NCBI GenBank assembly: GCA_964407855.1
Contig: CAYOXI010000003.1
Span: 1 to 64,000, forward strand
Source: SHZI01 sp964407855
GTDB taxonomy: Bacteria > Pseudomonadota > Gammaproteobacteria > Steroidobacterales > GCA-2729495
Reading direction: 5' to 3'
Length of the DNA: 64,000 bases
The notes under the pieces are model-generated. The model saw only the letters and a list, made by a program, of their open reading frames with translations, was not told where the DNA came from and did no database searches. How positions within the stretch are numbered: position 1 is the stretch's first letter; the number at the start of each line of letters is the position of its first letter. The translations under genes were made by a program, and so were the position numbers. Below, piece by piece: positions 34,666 to 43,574 of this stretch.

Positions 34666-36711
34666 ATGTCGACTGACCTGGCCATTGCACTGGCTGTAGC
34701 TGCTTCGCTGCTGGCCCTCATTTACGGCGTGCTCGCCACGCGCTGGATCGTGGCCCAGTCCCCCGGCAATGCCCGGATGCAGGAAATCGCCGCTGCCATC
34801 CAGGCTGGCGCCCAGGCCTACCTGAACCGCCAGTACACCACTATCGCCATCGTCGGCGTCGTGCTCACCGTGATTCTGGCCGTCGCCCTGGATCTCGCAA
34901 CCGCGGGTGGCTTCGTGGTCGGCGCCGTGCTCTCCGGTGCGGCCGGCTACATCGGCATGAACGTCTCCGTCCGGGCCAACGTGCGCACCGCCCACGCAGC
35001 CAGCCTCAATCTCAACGCCGCACTCCAGGTTGCCTTCCGGGGCGGCGCGATCACCGGCATGCTGGTGGTTGGCCTCGGACTGCTGGGCGTGGCCGGCTAC
35101 TTCGGCGTGATGCGTGGCTTCATCGGCGACCAGGCGGCCCTGACCTCCCTGATCGGCCTGGCCTTCGGCGGGTCACTGATTTCCATCTTTGCGCGCCTCG
35201 GTGGCGGCATCTTCACCAAGGGCGCTGACGTGGGCGCCGACCTGGTGGGCAAGGTTGAAGCCGGCATACCCGAGGACGACCCCCGCAACCCCGCCGTGAT
35301 CGCCGACAACGTGGGAGACAATGTCGGTGACTGCGCCGGCATGGCAGCTGACCTGTTCGAGACCTACGCCGTGACCGTGGTTGCCACGATGGTGCTGGGT
35401 GGCCTGCTCTTTACCGGTGTCGATGGCGGTCTGGATATCAGCTACATCATCTACCCGCTGGTTCTGGGAGCCGTTTCCATCGTTGCGTCCATCGTCGGCA
35501 CCTTCTTCGTCAAGGTCAGCGACGGCGGCAAAATCATGAATGCGCTGTACCGGGGCGTTGCGGTGTCAGGCGTACTCGCGCTGGCGGCCTACTGGCCGGT
35601 CAGCCAGGCAATCATGGGCGAAGCGGCTACCAGCCTGTTCCTGTGCGCCGTGATCGGCCTCGTGCTGACGGCCGCGATGATCTGGATCACCGAGTACTAC
35701 ACGTCCACGGAGTACGGACCCGTTCGCTATGTAGCCGCCGCCTCACAAACCGGCCATGGCACGAACGTGATTGCCGGTCTCGCCGTGTCGATGAAGTCCA
35801 CGGCGCTACCGGTGCTGGCGGTCTGTGCCGCCATCTGGGGTGCCTACGAACTTGGCGGCCTGTATGGCATTGCGATCGCCGCGACGGCGATGTTGTCGAT
35901 GACCGGCATGATCGTCGCTCTGGACGCCTACGGACCGATCACGGACAACGGTGGCGGCATCGCCGAGATGGCCGGACTGCCCAAGGAAGTGCGCACCATT
36001 ACGGACGCGCTGGATGCCGTCGGCAACACCACCAAGGCCGTGACCAAGGGTTATGCCATCGGCTCGGCGGGTCTCGCGGCCCTGGTGCTCTTCGCTGACT
36101 ACACCTACAAGCTCGAGTCCTACGGCAAACTCGAGGAGTTCAGCCTGTCCGATCCGGCCGTGATCATCGGCCTGTTCATCGGTGGCCTCGTGCCCTACCT
36201 GTTTGCCGCGATGGCCATGGAGGCGGTGGGTCGGGCCGCGGCCTCAGTGGTGGTCGAGGTGCGCCGGCAGTTCCGGGAGATCAAGGGCATCATGGAAGGC
36301 ACGGCCAAGCCCGACTACTCGCGGGCCGTGGACATGCTGACCAAGGCAGCCATCAAGGAAATGATCATCCCGTCGCTGCTGCCCATCCTCGTGCCGGTGG
36401 TGATCGGCTTCGGCATGAACGTGCTGATGGGCCCGGGCGCCGGCATCCGCGCCCTCGGCGGCCTCCTGATCGGCACTATCGTCACCGGCCTGTTCGTGGC
36501 CATTTCCATGTGCACGGGCGGCGGTGCCTGGGACAATGCCAAGAAATACGTCGAAGAGGGCAACTTCGGCGGCAAGGGCTCCGAGGCCCACAAAGCCGCG
36601 GTGACCGGCGATACAGTGGGCGACCCCTACAAGGATACCGCTGGTCCCGCCATCAACCCGCTGATCAAGATCATCAACATCGTCGCCCTGCTGCTGGTCC
36701 CGCTGCTCTAG
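34666..36711 (+). CDS. hppA: K+-independent proton-pumping membrane pyrophosphatase
   Basis: Polytopic inner-membrane pump that couples PPi hydrolysis to H+ export, or the reverse. The 681-residue protein has about 16 helices and the substrate motifs GADVGADLVGKVEAGIPEDDPRNPA (start 186) and DNVGDNVGDCAGMAADLFE (start 214). The C-terminal region has GDTVGDPYKDTAGPAINPLIKI. In GNTTKAVTKG the residue after GNTT is Lys457. This position is Ala in K+-dependent enzymes and Lys in K+-independent ones, so this should be K+-insensitive. Next to the PPi-type PFK it points to PPi-linked energy conservation. Confidence 0.97.
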   Translation: MSTDLAIALAVAASLLALIYGVLATRWIVAQSPGNARMQEIAAAIQAGAQAYLNRQYTTIAIVGVVLTVILAVALDLATAGGFVVGAVLSGAAGYIGMNVSVRANVRTAHAASLNLNAALQVAFRGGAITGMLVVGLGLLGVAGYFGVMRGFIGDQAALTSLIGLAFGGSLISIFARLGGGIFTKGADVGADLVGKVEAGIPEDDPRNPAVIADNVGDNVGDCAGMAADLFETYAVTVVATMVLGGLLFTGVDGGLDISYIIYPLVLGAVSIVASIVGTFFVKVSDGGKIMNALYRGVAVSGVLALAAYWPVSQAIMGEAATSLFLCAVIGLVLTAAMIWITEYYTSTEYGPVRYVAAASQTGHGTNVIAGLAVSMKSTALPVLAVCAAIWGAYELGGLYGIAIAATAMLSMTGMIVALDAYGPITDNGGGIAEMAGLPKEVRTITDALDAVGNTTKAVTKGYAIGSAGLAALVLFADYTYKLESYGKLEEFSLSDPAVIIGLFIGGLVPYLFAAMAMEAVGRAAASVVVEVRRQFREIKGIMEGTAKPDYSRAVDMLTKAAIKEMIIPSLLPILVPVVIGFGMNVLMGPGAGIRALGGLLIGTIVTGLFVAISMCTGGGAWDNAKKYVEEGNFGGKGSEAHKAAVTGDTVGDPYKDTAGPAINPLIKIINIVALLLVPLL

Positions 36712-36759
36712 CTTTACCCGAGCAGTTGCCGGGACGGCGACTCCTGTCGTCCCTGACCG

Positions 36760-36788
36760 AAGCCCCGCTCCGTGCGGGGCTTTTTTTT
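36760..36788 (+). terminator. Rho-independent terminator after hppA
   Basis: A stem of AAGCCCCGC against GCGGGGCTT closes a short loop and runs straight into eight T residues (36781-36788). It is 49 nt after the hppA stop. A weaker interrupted hairpin (GGGA..CGAC / GTCG..TCCC, about 36731-36753) lies just before it. Confidence 0.93.
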
Positions 36789-36823
36789 CGGTAACGGGGT
36801 GGCCTGTGCCAGGATGCCCTCCC

Positions 36824-36845
36824 GGCATAAATCGCGATTTATGCC
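36824..36845. repeat. Perfect 22-bp palindrome over the stop codon of the GGDEF/EAL gene
   Basis: The two arms GGCATAAATCG and CGATTTATGCC form an uninterrupted 22-bp palindrome that includes the last codon and TAA stop of the gene on the minus strand. It has no T-tract on either side. Possible readings are an mRNA-stabilising 3' hairpin or a dimeric protein site. Confidence 0.6.
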
Positions 36846-39166
36846 AGCTCGGTGGAAGCCGTGCCCGGTTCGCCCAGCCGGTGAGGCCGGTCTATGAAGT
36901 TCCCCTGGATGAACTGGACGCCCAGCGTCCGCAGGGCTTCGAAGTCGGCCTGCTTTTCCACCTGCTCCGCGATGACGCTAAAACCAAGTATCCGGGACAT
37001 GCCGGTGATCGCACCCACGACCTGGTAGTTCAGCGTATCCGGCCGCAGATCCCGGGTATAGGTTCCATCAACCTTCAGGAAGTCGATGGCGAGGTCACGC
37101 AGTGTCGTAAAGGATCCGAGTCCACTGCCGAAGTCATCCAGTCCAAACTGGCACCCCATGCCGTGCAGTACGGCCACGAAACGTCGCGCCTGGTCAAAGC
37201 GTTCCATCACGGCGGACTCATTGACCTCGAAACAGATCCGCCAGGGTGGCACCTGGCTGTGATCGAGGCATTCCACCACGAAGTCCAGAAAGCCCTCTTC
37301 GGCGAGCGACTGGGCGGACAGGTTGATGCTGCAACTTCGCTCATCAGGCAACCGGATCATCCCGTTGCCGATGGCGGCCAGCGTCGCCTGCACGACCCAG
37401 CGGTCGATGCTGGTCATCAGCTGATAGCGCTCGGCCGCCGGCATGAACTGGCGCGGCATCACCGGCTTCCCTTCCTCATCGAGCATGCGCAACAGGGCTT
37501 CTGCCGCCGGGCCGCGGGTGACGCGGCCTGCAGTCGAGATGATGGGTTGCACATGAATCTCGAAGCGGCCCTCCCGCAGCGCGATCTGCAGCTGGCGCAG
37601 CCAGTGAATATCGCCGCGCTGGCGGGCCGACACCTCGTCACGGGCAGAATAGACATGCACGCGGCCCCGGCCCTGCTGCTTGGCCACGTAGCAGGCGGAA
37701 TCAGCGGCGCTGAGCAGGTCCTTCAGAGTGCCGGACTCGCGTCCCACCTCGACCAGGCCAATGCTGATGCCGACAGTGAAGATCCGGTCCTGCCAGACAA
37801 AGCGGTAATCGCGCACCGCATTGCACACGTCATCCGCAATCTGGCGGGCCTTGTCCAGCGGGCAGCGCATCAGCAGCATGCCGAACTCGTCGCCGCCCAG
37901 ACGTGCCACGTAGTCGGAGTCGCGCACCTGGTCCCGGATCAGCTTGGCGATCTCCCGCAGCATGTTGTCCCCGGCGAGGTGCCCGCAGGTGTCGTTTACC
38001 GCCTTGAAGCGATCGAGATCCATATAGCACAGCACCGAGTTGACGCTTTCCCCGGGTATCACCTCCAGCGCTTCCTGTACGCGTCGCTCGAACTCGCTGC
38101 GGTTGATCAGGCCGGTCAGGGCATCGTGGGACGCCTGATAGGAAATGCGGCGGGTCAGACCCCGCATCTCGGTCACGTCGTGCATGATCACGACGGCACC
38201 GGCCACGATCTCCCCGGGGCCAATGATCGGTGAAGCCGTCAGTTCCACCGAGAGCTCACGCTCGCCCGACGCCGTGATCATCAGCGCCCGGCGGCCAAGA
38301 CCCACCCGACGGCGTTCCGCGAGACAGCGGGCGATGGGATCGCCCAGATCCTTGCGATCGGTCTCGTCAACCAGGGTCATGAAGTCAACCATGCGCTTGC
38401 CGACGGCCTGCTCGCGGGGAACGCCGGTAAGTTGCTCGGCGGCAGCATTCAGGTAATCAATGACACCGGCTGTGTCCGTGGTTATGACACCCTCACCGAT
38501 CGACTCGAGTGTGGCCTGGGCCTGCTGCTTGCCCCGACCCAGGTTGGCCTCCAGACTCTTGCGGTAGCTCACGTCGCGGGCGATGGACAGGATCGCCTTC
38601 TGTCCCCGGTAGTCGATGACCGTTCCCGCCACCTCCACCCACAGGCCGCCCTCCTCTCCGGAGATGAGCTGGAGTTCGAACCGGTCCGGAACGGCTTCCC
38701 CTGCCAGCCGGCTGGCGATGTTCTTGCGGGTCAGCGCCCGGTAGGCCGGCCGCACCAGGTCGGTGACGAGGCGGCCGGCAAGCTGCTCGGTACTGACCCC
38801 CAGCAGGCTGGCTGCCGCATGATTGGCGAAGATGACCCGCTCCCGGTGCACGAGCACCACCTCGGGCATGGTGTTCGCAAGGTCCTGGAACAGTGCTTCC
38901 CGCTGGCGGATCTGGCGATCGCGCGTGGTCAGCGCATCGAAGAGGCGGTTGACGTTGTCGCCGAGCAGGTCAAGTTCGGGCAGTTCGCTGCCCTGCGTCG
39001 GGATCCGCTTGCCGAACACCGCCGTCTCGGCCGCCTCGAGGATTTCCTCGTTCAGCCGGGCGATCCCCCGCGCATAACTCGTGCGGGCACGCCAGAGGAT
39101 GAGGCAGAGGCCACCGACCCCGAGGCAGGTCACGGCGAGTGCCAGAATCAGCCATGTCTCGGTCAT
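36839..39166 (-). CDS. PAS-PAS-GGDEF-EAL cyclic-di-GMP signalling protein
   Basis: A 775-residue membrane protein with one N-terminal helix (about 5-25), a linker, two PAS domains (about 90-205 and 210-330), a GGDEF domain and an EAL domain. The cyclase site GGDEF is intact in ARLGGDEFGML. The phosphodiesterase residues also look complete: EAL in AAEALLRM, Asn in SINLSAQ, Glu in FEVNES, LDDFGSG, Lys in FLKVDG, Glu in IAEQVE and QGNF. Either or both activities are possible. The second PAS ends with ASHDALTGLINR, the standard lead-in to GGDEF. What the PAS domains sense is unknown. Confidence 0.93.
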   Translation of the reverse strand: MTETWLILALAVTCLGVGGLCLILWRARTSYARGIARLNEEILEAAETAVFGKRIPTQGSELPELDLLGDNVNRLFDALTTRDRQIRQREALFQDLANTMPEVVLVHRERVIFANHAAASLLGVSTEQLAGRLVTDLVRPAYRALTRKNIASRLAGEAVPDRFELQLISGEEGGLWVEVAGTVIDYRGQKAILSIARDVSYRKSLEANLGRGKQQAQATLESIGEGVITTDTAGVIDYLNAAAEQLTGVPREQAVGKRMVDFMTLVDETDRKDLGDPIARCLAERRRVGLGRRALMITASGERELSVELTASPIIGPGEIVAGAVVIMHDVTEMRGLTRRISYQASHDALTGLINRSEFERRVQEALEVIPGESVNSVLCYMDLDRFKAVNDTCGHLAGDNMLREIAKLIRDQVRDSDYVARLGGDEFGMLLMRCPLDKARQIADDVCNAVRDYRFVWQDRIFTVGISIGLVEVGRESGTLKDLLSAADSACYVAKQQGRGRVHVYSARDEVSARQRGDIHWLRQLQIALREGRFEIHVQPIISTAGRVTRGPAAEALLRMLDEEGKPVMPRQFMPAAERYQLMTSIDRWVVQATLAAIGNGMIRLPDERSCSINLSAQSLAEEGFLDFVVECLDHSQVPPWRICFEVNESAVMERFDQARRFVAVLHGMGCQFGLDDFGSGLGSFTTLRDLAIDFLKVDGTYTRDLRPDTLNYQVVGAITGMSRILGFSVIAEQVEKQADFEALRTLGVQFIQGNFIDRPHRLGEPGTASTELA

Positions 39167-39395
39167 TCGTCGGTATTGCCAGAGCGGGGTGTCAGCCGGG
39201 CACTGCTCCCCCTTGTAATGCGTTCATTGGCAGGCGCGGACCGGCCTCGCGGGTGCGCTGGCAGGATAGCCCATGCCCCCGCGCGCGATCGGCCCGGTTG
39301 ACCATAATGCCGCTCTGACGTTCCTTTGGGTCATAATGGCGGCGCCGGCAAGCCTTGTCTCCCGATGGCAATCTACTTACCCTAAGTCGCCCCCG

Positions 39396-40052
39396 ATGAG
39401 CATCCATTTCGAAGCCGCCCGCACCCAGATGGTGAACCAGCAGGTGCGGGCCTGGGACGTCCTCGATCCCGCTGTACTCGGCGTCCTGTCCGGCGTTCCC
39501 CGCGAGGACTTCGTGCCGCCGGCGTGGCGGTCGCTGGCATTCGCCGACACGGCGGTTCCTCTCCCGGGTGGCGAGTGCATGATGACGCCGCAGGTGGAAG
39601 GCCGGCTGCTGCAGGCTCTCGCGATCCGGGACACCGACGAGATCCTCGAGATCGGCACGGGCAGCGGCTTTCTGACGGCCTGTCTGGCGCGCCTGGGTAG
39701 TGCCGTAACCAGCCTGGAAATCCTGCCGGAGCTGGCCGCCGGAGCCCGCCGCAACCTGCAGGCCGCCGGCATCCGGAATGCAGACGTGCATACCGCAGAC
39801 GCCTTTGAGTGGCACCCCGACCGGGCCTTTGATGTGATCGCCGTGACCGGCTCGCTGCCCGTCGGCGATCCGCGCTTCCGGTCCTGGCTCGCAGAGGGCG
39901 GCCGCCTGTTCGTGGTGGTGGGCGAAGCGCCGCTGATGGAAGCCCTGCTGGTGCAGCGCCAGGGTCCACAGCTGTGGGCCACGACGCGCCTGTTCGAGAC
40001 CGGCCTGCCAGCGCTTCGGCATGCCAGGTCACCGTCCAGGTTCATTTTCTGA
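39396..40052 (+). CDS. Divergent protein-L-isoaspartate O-methyltransferase family protein
   Basis: A 218-residue SAM-dependent methyltransferase of the PCMT family. The N-terminal QMVNQQVRAWDVLDPAVL, PREDFVPPAWRSLAFAD and the SAM-binding LEIGTGSGFLTA are family-typical. The segment that in true PCMT reads TISQPYxVA and supplies active-site hydroxyls is ECMMTPQVEG here, so isoaspartyl repair is doubtful. Paralogues of this kind commonly sit beside tolC in gammaproteobacteria, as this one does (44-nt gap). The ATG at 39396 matches the conserved N-terminus. The 229-nt gap upstream shows only two CATAAT hexamers. Confidence 0.82.
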   Translation: MSIHFEAARTQMVNQQVRAWDVLDPAVLGVLSGVPREDFVPPAWRSLAFADTAVPLPGGECMMTPQVEGRLLQALAIRDTDEILEIGTGSGFLTACLARLGSAVTSLEILPELAAGARRNLQAAGIRNADVHTADAFEWHPDRAFDVIAVTGSLPVGDPRFRSWLAEGGRLFVVVGEAPLMEALLVQRQGPQLWATTRLFETGLPALRHARSPSRFIF

Positions 40053-40095
40053 CCGGCATGTCCCGGTTACGGCCTTGCAACGCGGAAGGGATTTC

Positions 40096-41502
40096 ATGAG
40101 AAGAGCAAGAATGCTGCTGCCGGTCGCTGTCCTGCTGGCCTCCGGCCTGGCATCCGCAGACACACTGATGCAGGTTTACGAGAAGGCCGTGCGCAGTGAT
40201 CCGCTCATACGCGAGGCGGAGGCCAACCGGCTGGCAACGCGCGAGGGCAGGCCGATTGCACGCGCCTCCCTGCTGCCCCAGATAACGGGCCGTGGTGATT
40301 ACGTCAAGCAGAAAAGGGAAAGTGAGACCACAGGCAACGATTCCGTCAGCGGGTTGTTTGCGCTGCAGACCCGGAGTCGAACTGATGGTCCGAGCTGGTC
40401 TCTTGAACTCCGTCAGACCCTTTTCCGCTGGGATCAGTGGGTGAGATTCGGCCAGGCGGAGAAGGAGGCCTCACAGGCCGACGTGGATTACCAGGCTGCC
40501 TTTCAGGGCCTCATTGTCCGGGTGTCGGAAGCCTACTTCAACGTACTGGCTGCCGAGGATACATTGTCCTCCGAGCAGGCGGCCAAGGACGCCATTGCCA
40601 GGCAGCTGGAACAGGCCCAGAAGCGCTTTGAAGTCGGCCTTATCGCCATCACCGACGTGCAGGAGGCCCAGGCAGCTCTCGACCAGGTTGTTGCGGCCGA
40701 AATCCTGGCCAAGCGGTCACTGGCCAATGCGGAGGAGGCACTGCGGGCCATAACAGACGAGTTCCCGTCACCGCTGGCGAGACCCCCGGAGGAAATCCCG
40801 CTCCTGTCACCGGTCCCGCTGGATGTGGAGCAGTGGGTGGCGAAAGCGATGGAACAGAACCTGGCCCTGATCTCCAGCCAGATTTCTGCAGGCATAGCGA
40901 AGGACAACGTCAGTCTGGCCCGGACTGGTCACTATCCCACGATTGATTTTGTGGCTTCCACAGGCAACATCGATACCAGTGGCCAGCAGTTTTCTTCCGT
41001 TCCACCACCTGGCGCTACCAACCGGGTGGGCTTCGACCAGGACTCCGACCAATTCGGAATCCAGATTCAGGTGCCGATCTTCAGCGGTGGGGCAACATCA
41101 TCCCAGGTACAGCAGGCGGTCTATCGGCACCGCGCGGCGAGGGAGCGGCTTGAGAGCACGGCGCGGGAGACCGAGCGCGAAACCCGGGACGCCTATCTGG
41201 CCGTGCTGTCGGACATTTCCCGGGTGCAGGCTCTGAAGCAGGGCCTGGAATCGGCGCGTACTGCCCTCAAGGCCACCGAGGCGGGCTTCGACGTCGGCAC
41301 GCGTACCACGGTCGATGTGCTGGACGCCCGGCGCAACGTGTTCCTGGCGGAGACGAATTTCCTGCGCAGCCGCTACGACTACCTCATCAATGGGCTGCGA
41401 CTGAAGCGGGCGGCCGGCAACCTGCTGCCGGAGGACCTCGCCCAGATCGACGCCCTGCTGACTGCCGAGGTCGTACCCGGGGCCCAGCCCGTCGCGCCCT
41501 AG
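40096..41502 (+). CDS. tolC: TolC family outer-membrane channel protein
   Basis: Trimeric outer-membrane channel that completes type I secretion and multidrug efflux systems. The 468-residue precursor has a signal peptide (MRRARMLLPVAVLLASGLASA) and two outer-membrane-factor repeats rich in coiled-coil heptads, with SLELRQTLFRWDQW and LQVPIFSGGATSSQ-type strands (here IQVPIFSGG). GVGLITD-like FEVGLIAITDVQEAQAALD and FDVGTRTTVDVLDARRN mark the two repeat hairpins. GGAAGGG precedes the ATG. Its stop codon shares the CTAG palindrome with that of waaA on the other strand. Confidence 0.93.
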   Translation: MRRARMLLPVAVLLASGLASADTLMQVYEKAVRSDPLIREAEANRLATREGRPIARASLLPQITGRGDYVKQKRESETTGNDSVSGLFALQTRSRTDGPSWSLELRQTLFRWDQWVRFGQAEKEASQADVDYQAAFQGLIVRVSEAYFNVLAAEDTLSSEQAAKDAIARQLEQAQKRFEVGLIAITDVQEAQAALDQVVAAEILAKRSLANAEEALRAITDEFPSPLARPPEEIPLLSPVPLDVEQWVAKAMEQNLALISSQISAGIAKDNVSLARTGHYPTIDFVASTGNIDTSGQQFSSVPPPGATNRVGFDQDSDQFGIQIQVPIFSGGATSSQVQQAVYRHRAARERLESTARETERETRDAYLAVLSDISRVQALKQGLESARTALKATEAGFDVGTRTTVDVLDARRNVFLAETNFLRSRYDYLINGLRLKRAAGNLLPEDLAQIDALLTAEVVPGAQPVAP

Positions 41503-42818
41503 TCGACCGGCGGGCCGACCAGCGGATCGACCAGCGCCAGCAGCCGGTCCAGGGCGCCGCGGTTGGCCTGGATGGCTGCTTGTCCGGCCGCACCCCGCCC
41601 CTGCCGCGATGCCGGGTCGGCCAGCAGTTGCCCGACTTCGGCTGCCACTGCCGCACCATCCGGCACGACGCGCGCACTGCCGCAGGCCACCAGCAGTTCG
41701 GCAATATCAGCCGCGTTCTCATTGTGCGGACCGGTCACGACCGGCACCCCGAGCGAGACGGGCTCCAGCAGGTTGTGGCCCCCGACAGTTACCAGGCTGC
41801 CCCCGACAAAGGCCACGTCGGCGGCTGCGTAAAAGGTCGTCAGTTCGCCCATGCTGTCGGCAAGAATCACGCGGGTATCGGGGCGGGCCAGCGCCCGGCT
41901 GCTGCGGGTCACGTACGGGATTCGGCGGCTGTCGAGCAGCGCCGCCACCTGGGCAAAGCGCTCAGGGTGACGGGGCACCAGGATGAGCAGCGCCGCCGGA
42001 TGCCGGGCCACGACCTGCTCCTGAGCATCGAGAATGGCGGTTTCCTCGCCTTCATGGGTGCTCGCTGCCACCCAGACGGGCCGTGCGGCTGCATGCTGCT
42101 CGCGGAAGGCCCGGCCGCGGTCTGTGACCCCGGCCGGAAGCTCGAAATCAAACTTGATGTTGCCCGTGACATGGGTGCGGTCCGGATTTGCGCCCAGCGA
42201 ACGGAACCGTTCTGCGTCGACCCGGGTCTGGGCTGCGATCAGGATGCCGTTGGCAAGCGTGTCGCGAAACAGGGGGATCAGATATCGATAACGGCGCACC
42301 GACCTCAGTGACACACGGGCGCTGGCCATCACCAGTGGCACGCGTCGCTGGCCACACTCGTTGAACAGGTTTGGCCAGAGCTCCGTTTCCATGATGATGG
42401 CGAGCGTCGGCCGCGCCCAGTCGAAGAAGCGCCGTACCGCGCCAGACAGATCGTAGGGGACGTAGCTGTGGATCACCTCGTCCCCGAACAGCGCCCGCAC
42501 CCGCTCCCCGCCGGTCGGGGTCATCGTGGTCAGGACGAGTGGCACGCCCGGGTGGCGCCTGAGGAGTGCGCGCACCAGGGGTGCGGCGGCCTGCACCTCT
42601 CCGACAGACACGGCGTGGACCCAGATCGAAGGCTTCGGCAGTCGCGGCATGCCGAAGCCGAAGCGCTCGGGAATTCGCCGTCGATAATCGGCAACGCTGA
42701 ACCCCCTCCAGAACAGATGGAGGATCAGCAGGGGAACGACCAGATAGGTCAGGGCGACATAGAGCCCCCGCAGCCACGGGGCTGGCCCCGGGGTGGACAA
42801 AGTTGCCGGCCGGGGCAC
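41499..42818 (-). CDS. waaA: 3-deoxy-D-manno-octulosonic acid transferase (KDO transferase)
   Basis: Inner-membrane glycosyltransferase that attaches KDO to lipid IVA. The 439-residue protein has an N-terminal membrane segment (LTYLVVPLLILHLFW), then RRRIPERFGF, WVHAVSVGEVQAAAPLV with the acceptor-site Glu, METELWPNL, the GNIKFD motif, WVAASTHEGEE, LVPRHPERF and the C-terminal FVGGSLVTVGGHNLLEP. It starts at a GTG. With kdsD, kdsC and lptCAB it completes much of the KDO/LPS pathway in this window. Confidence 0.95.
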   Translation of the reverse strand: MPRPATLSTPGPAPWLRGLYVALTYLVVPLLILHLFWRGFSVADYRRRIPERFGFGMPRLPKPSIWVHAVSVGEVQAAAPLVRALLRRHPGVPLVLTTMTPTGGERVRALFGDEVIHSYVPYDLSGAVRRFFDWARPTLAIIMETELWPNLFNECGQRRVPLVMASARVSLRSVRRYRYLIPLFRDTLANGILIAAQTRVDAERFRSLGANPDRTHVTGNIKFDFELPAGVTDRGRAFREQHAAARPVWVAASTHEGEETAILDAQEQVVARHPAALLILVPRHPERFAQVAALLDSRRIPYVTRSSRALARPDTRVILADSMGELTTFYAAADVAFVGGSLVTVGGHNLLEPVSLGVPVVTGPHNENAADIAELLVACGSARVVPDGAAVAAEVGQLLADPASRQGRGAAGQAAIQANRGALDRLLALVDPLVGPPVD

Positions 42819-42838
42819 AACGGTCTAGCGTGCAGGCC

Positions 42839-43552
42839 TCAACCGCACTTGGAATCGCCGCAGGCCAGGCAGGTCATGCACCCGTCCATGTAGACCACGG
42901 CTACCGTGTTGCAGGCCGTGCAGATCTGGGCGCCGGCCGGGTACTCACTGCGGGCGAAGGCATCCTGCTGGCGATTCTGCTCGTCGTACTCCCGGCGCTT
43001 CTGATCGACGAGCTTGCGCTTGTGCTCGTCGAGATTGTCAGGCGGCAGGAGGCCGATGAAGCGCAGGTGCTTTTCCACGATATGCCCGAGCTCGGCAATG
43101 ATGGAGGGCATGAACTTGCCGCCCGGCTGCCAGTAGCCGCCGCGCGGATCGAACACGGCCTTGAGCTCATCGACCATGAATGTGACGTCGCCACCCTTGC
43201 GGAATACCGCCGACATCAGGCGGGTCAGGGCCACGATCCACTGGTAGTGGTCGAGATTCTTGGAGTTGATGAAGATCTCGAAGGGCCGGCGCTGCTCGTG
43301 CTCGGTGCCGGGATTGAGGATCAGGTCATTGATGGTGACGTACATGGCGTGGTCCGACACAGGGGTCTTCACCTTGTAGGTGGATCCCTGCAGCATTTCG
43401 GGGCGCTCGAGCTTCTCGTGCATACGCACGACGTTGCCCTCGACAGACAGGCGCTTCGCTGCCGCCTTGTCCGCCTTTTTTGTGCCGGCCTTTTCTTCCG
43501 GGCTCTCGACCCGGTAGCCGACGATTTTCCGGTCAATCTTTATCCGCGACAT
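42839..43552 (-). CDS. nrdJb: Class II ribonucleotide reductase, small C-terminal subunit (NrdJb-like, TSCPD domain)
   Basis: A 237-residue partner of the NrdJ catalytic chain. The end of the enzyme that is fused in many bacteria is encoded separately here, as in Pseudomonas. The TSCPD-type region includes YKVKTPVSDHAMYVTINDLI and DELKAVFDPRGGYW. The C-terminus is Cys-rich (CTACN, then CMTCLACGDSKCG), supplying the zinc-binding and redox-active cysteines that re-reduce the active site. I chose the ATG at 43552; upstream residues are unconserved. It follows the large-subunit gene after 22 nt. Confidence 0.92.
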   Translation of the reverse strand: MSRIKIDRKIVGYRVESPEEKAGTKKADKAAAKRLSVEGNVVRMHEKLERPEMLQGSTYKVKTPVSDHAMYVTINDLILNPGTEHEQRRPFEIFINSKNLDHYQWIVALTRLMSAVFRKGGDVTFMVDELKAVFDPRGGYWQPGGKFMPSIIAELGHIVEKHLRFIGLLPPDNLDEHKRKLVDQKRREYDEQNRQQDAFARSEYPAGAQICTACNTVAVVYMDGCMTCLACGDSKCG

Positions 43553-43574
43553 CGCGCTCTCCTGGATCTGGCGC

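Noticed and set aside
36731..36753. Interrupted hairpin after hppA as a second terminator
   Set aside because: The stem has a bulge and no T-tract of its own. The strong terminator is the following hairpin with eight T residues.
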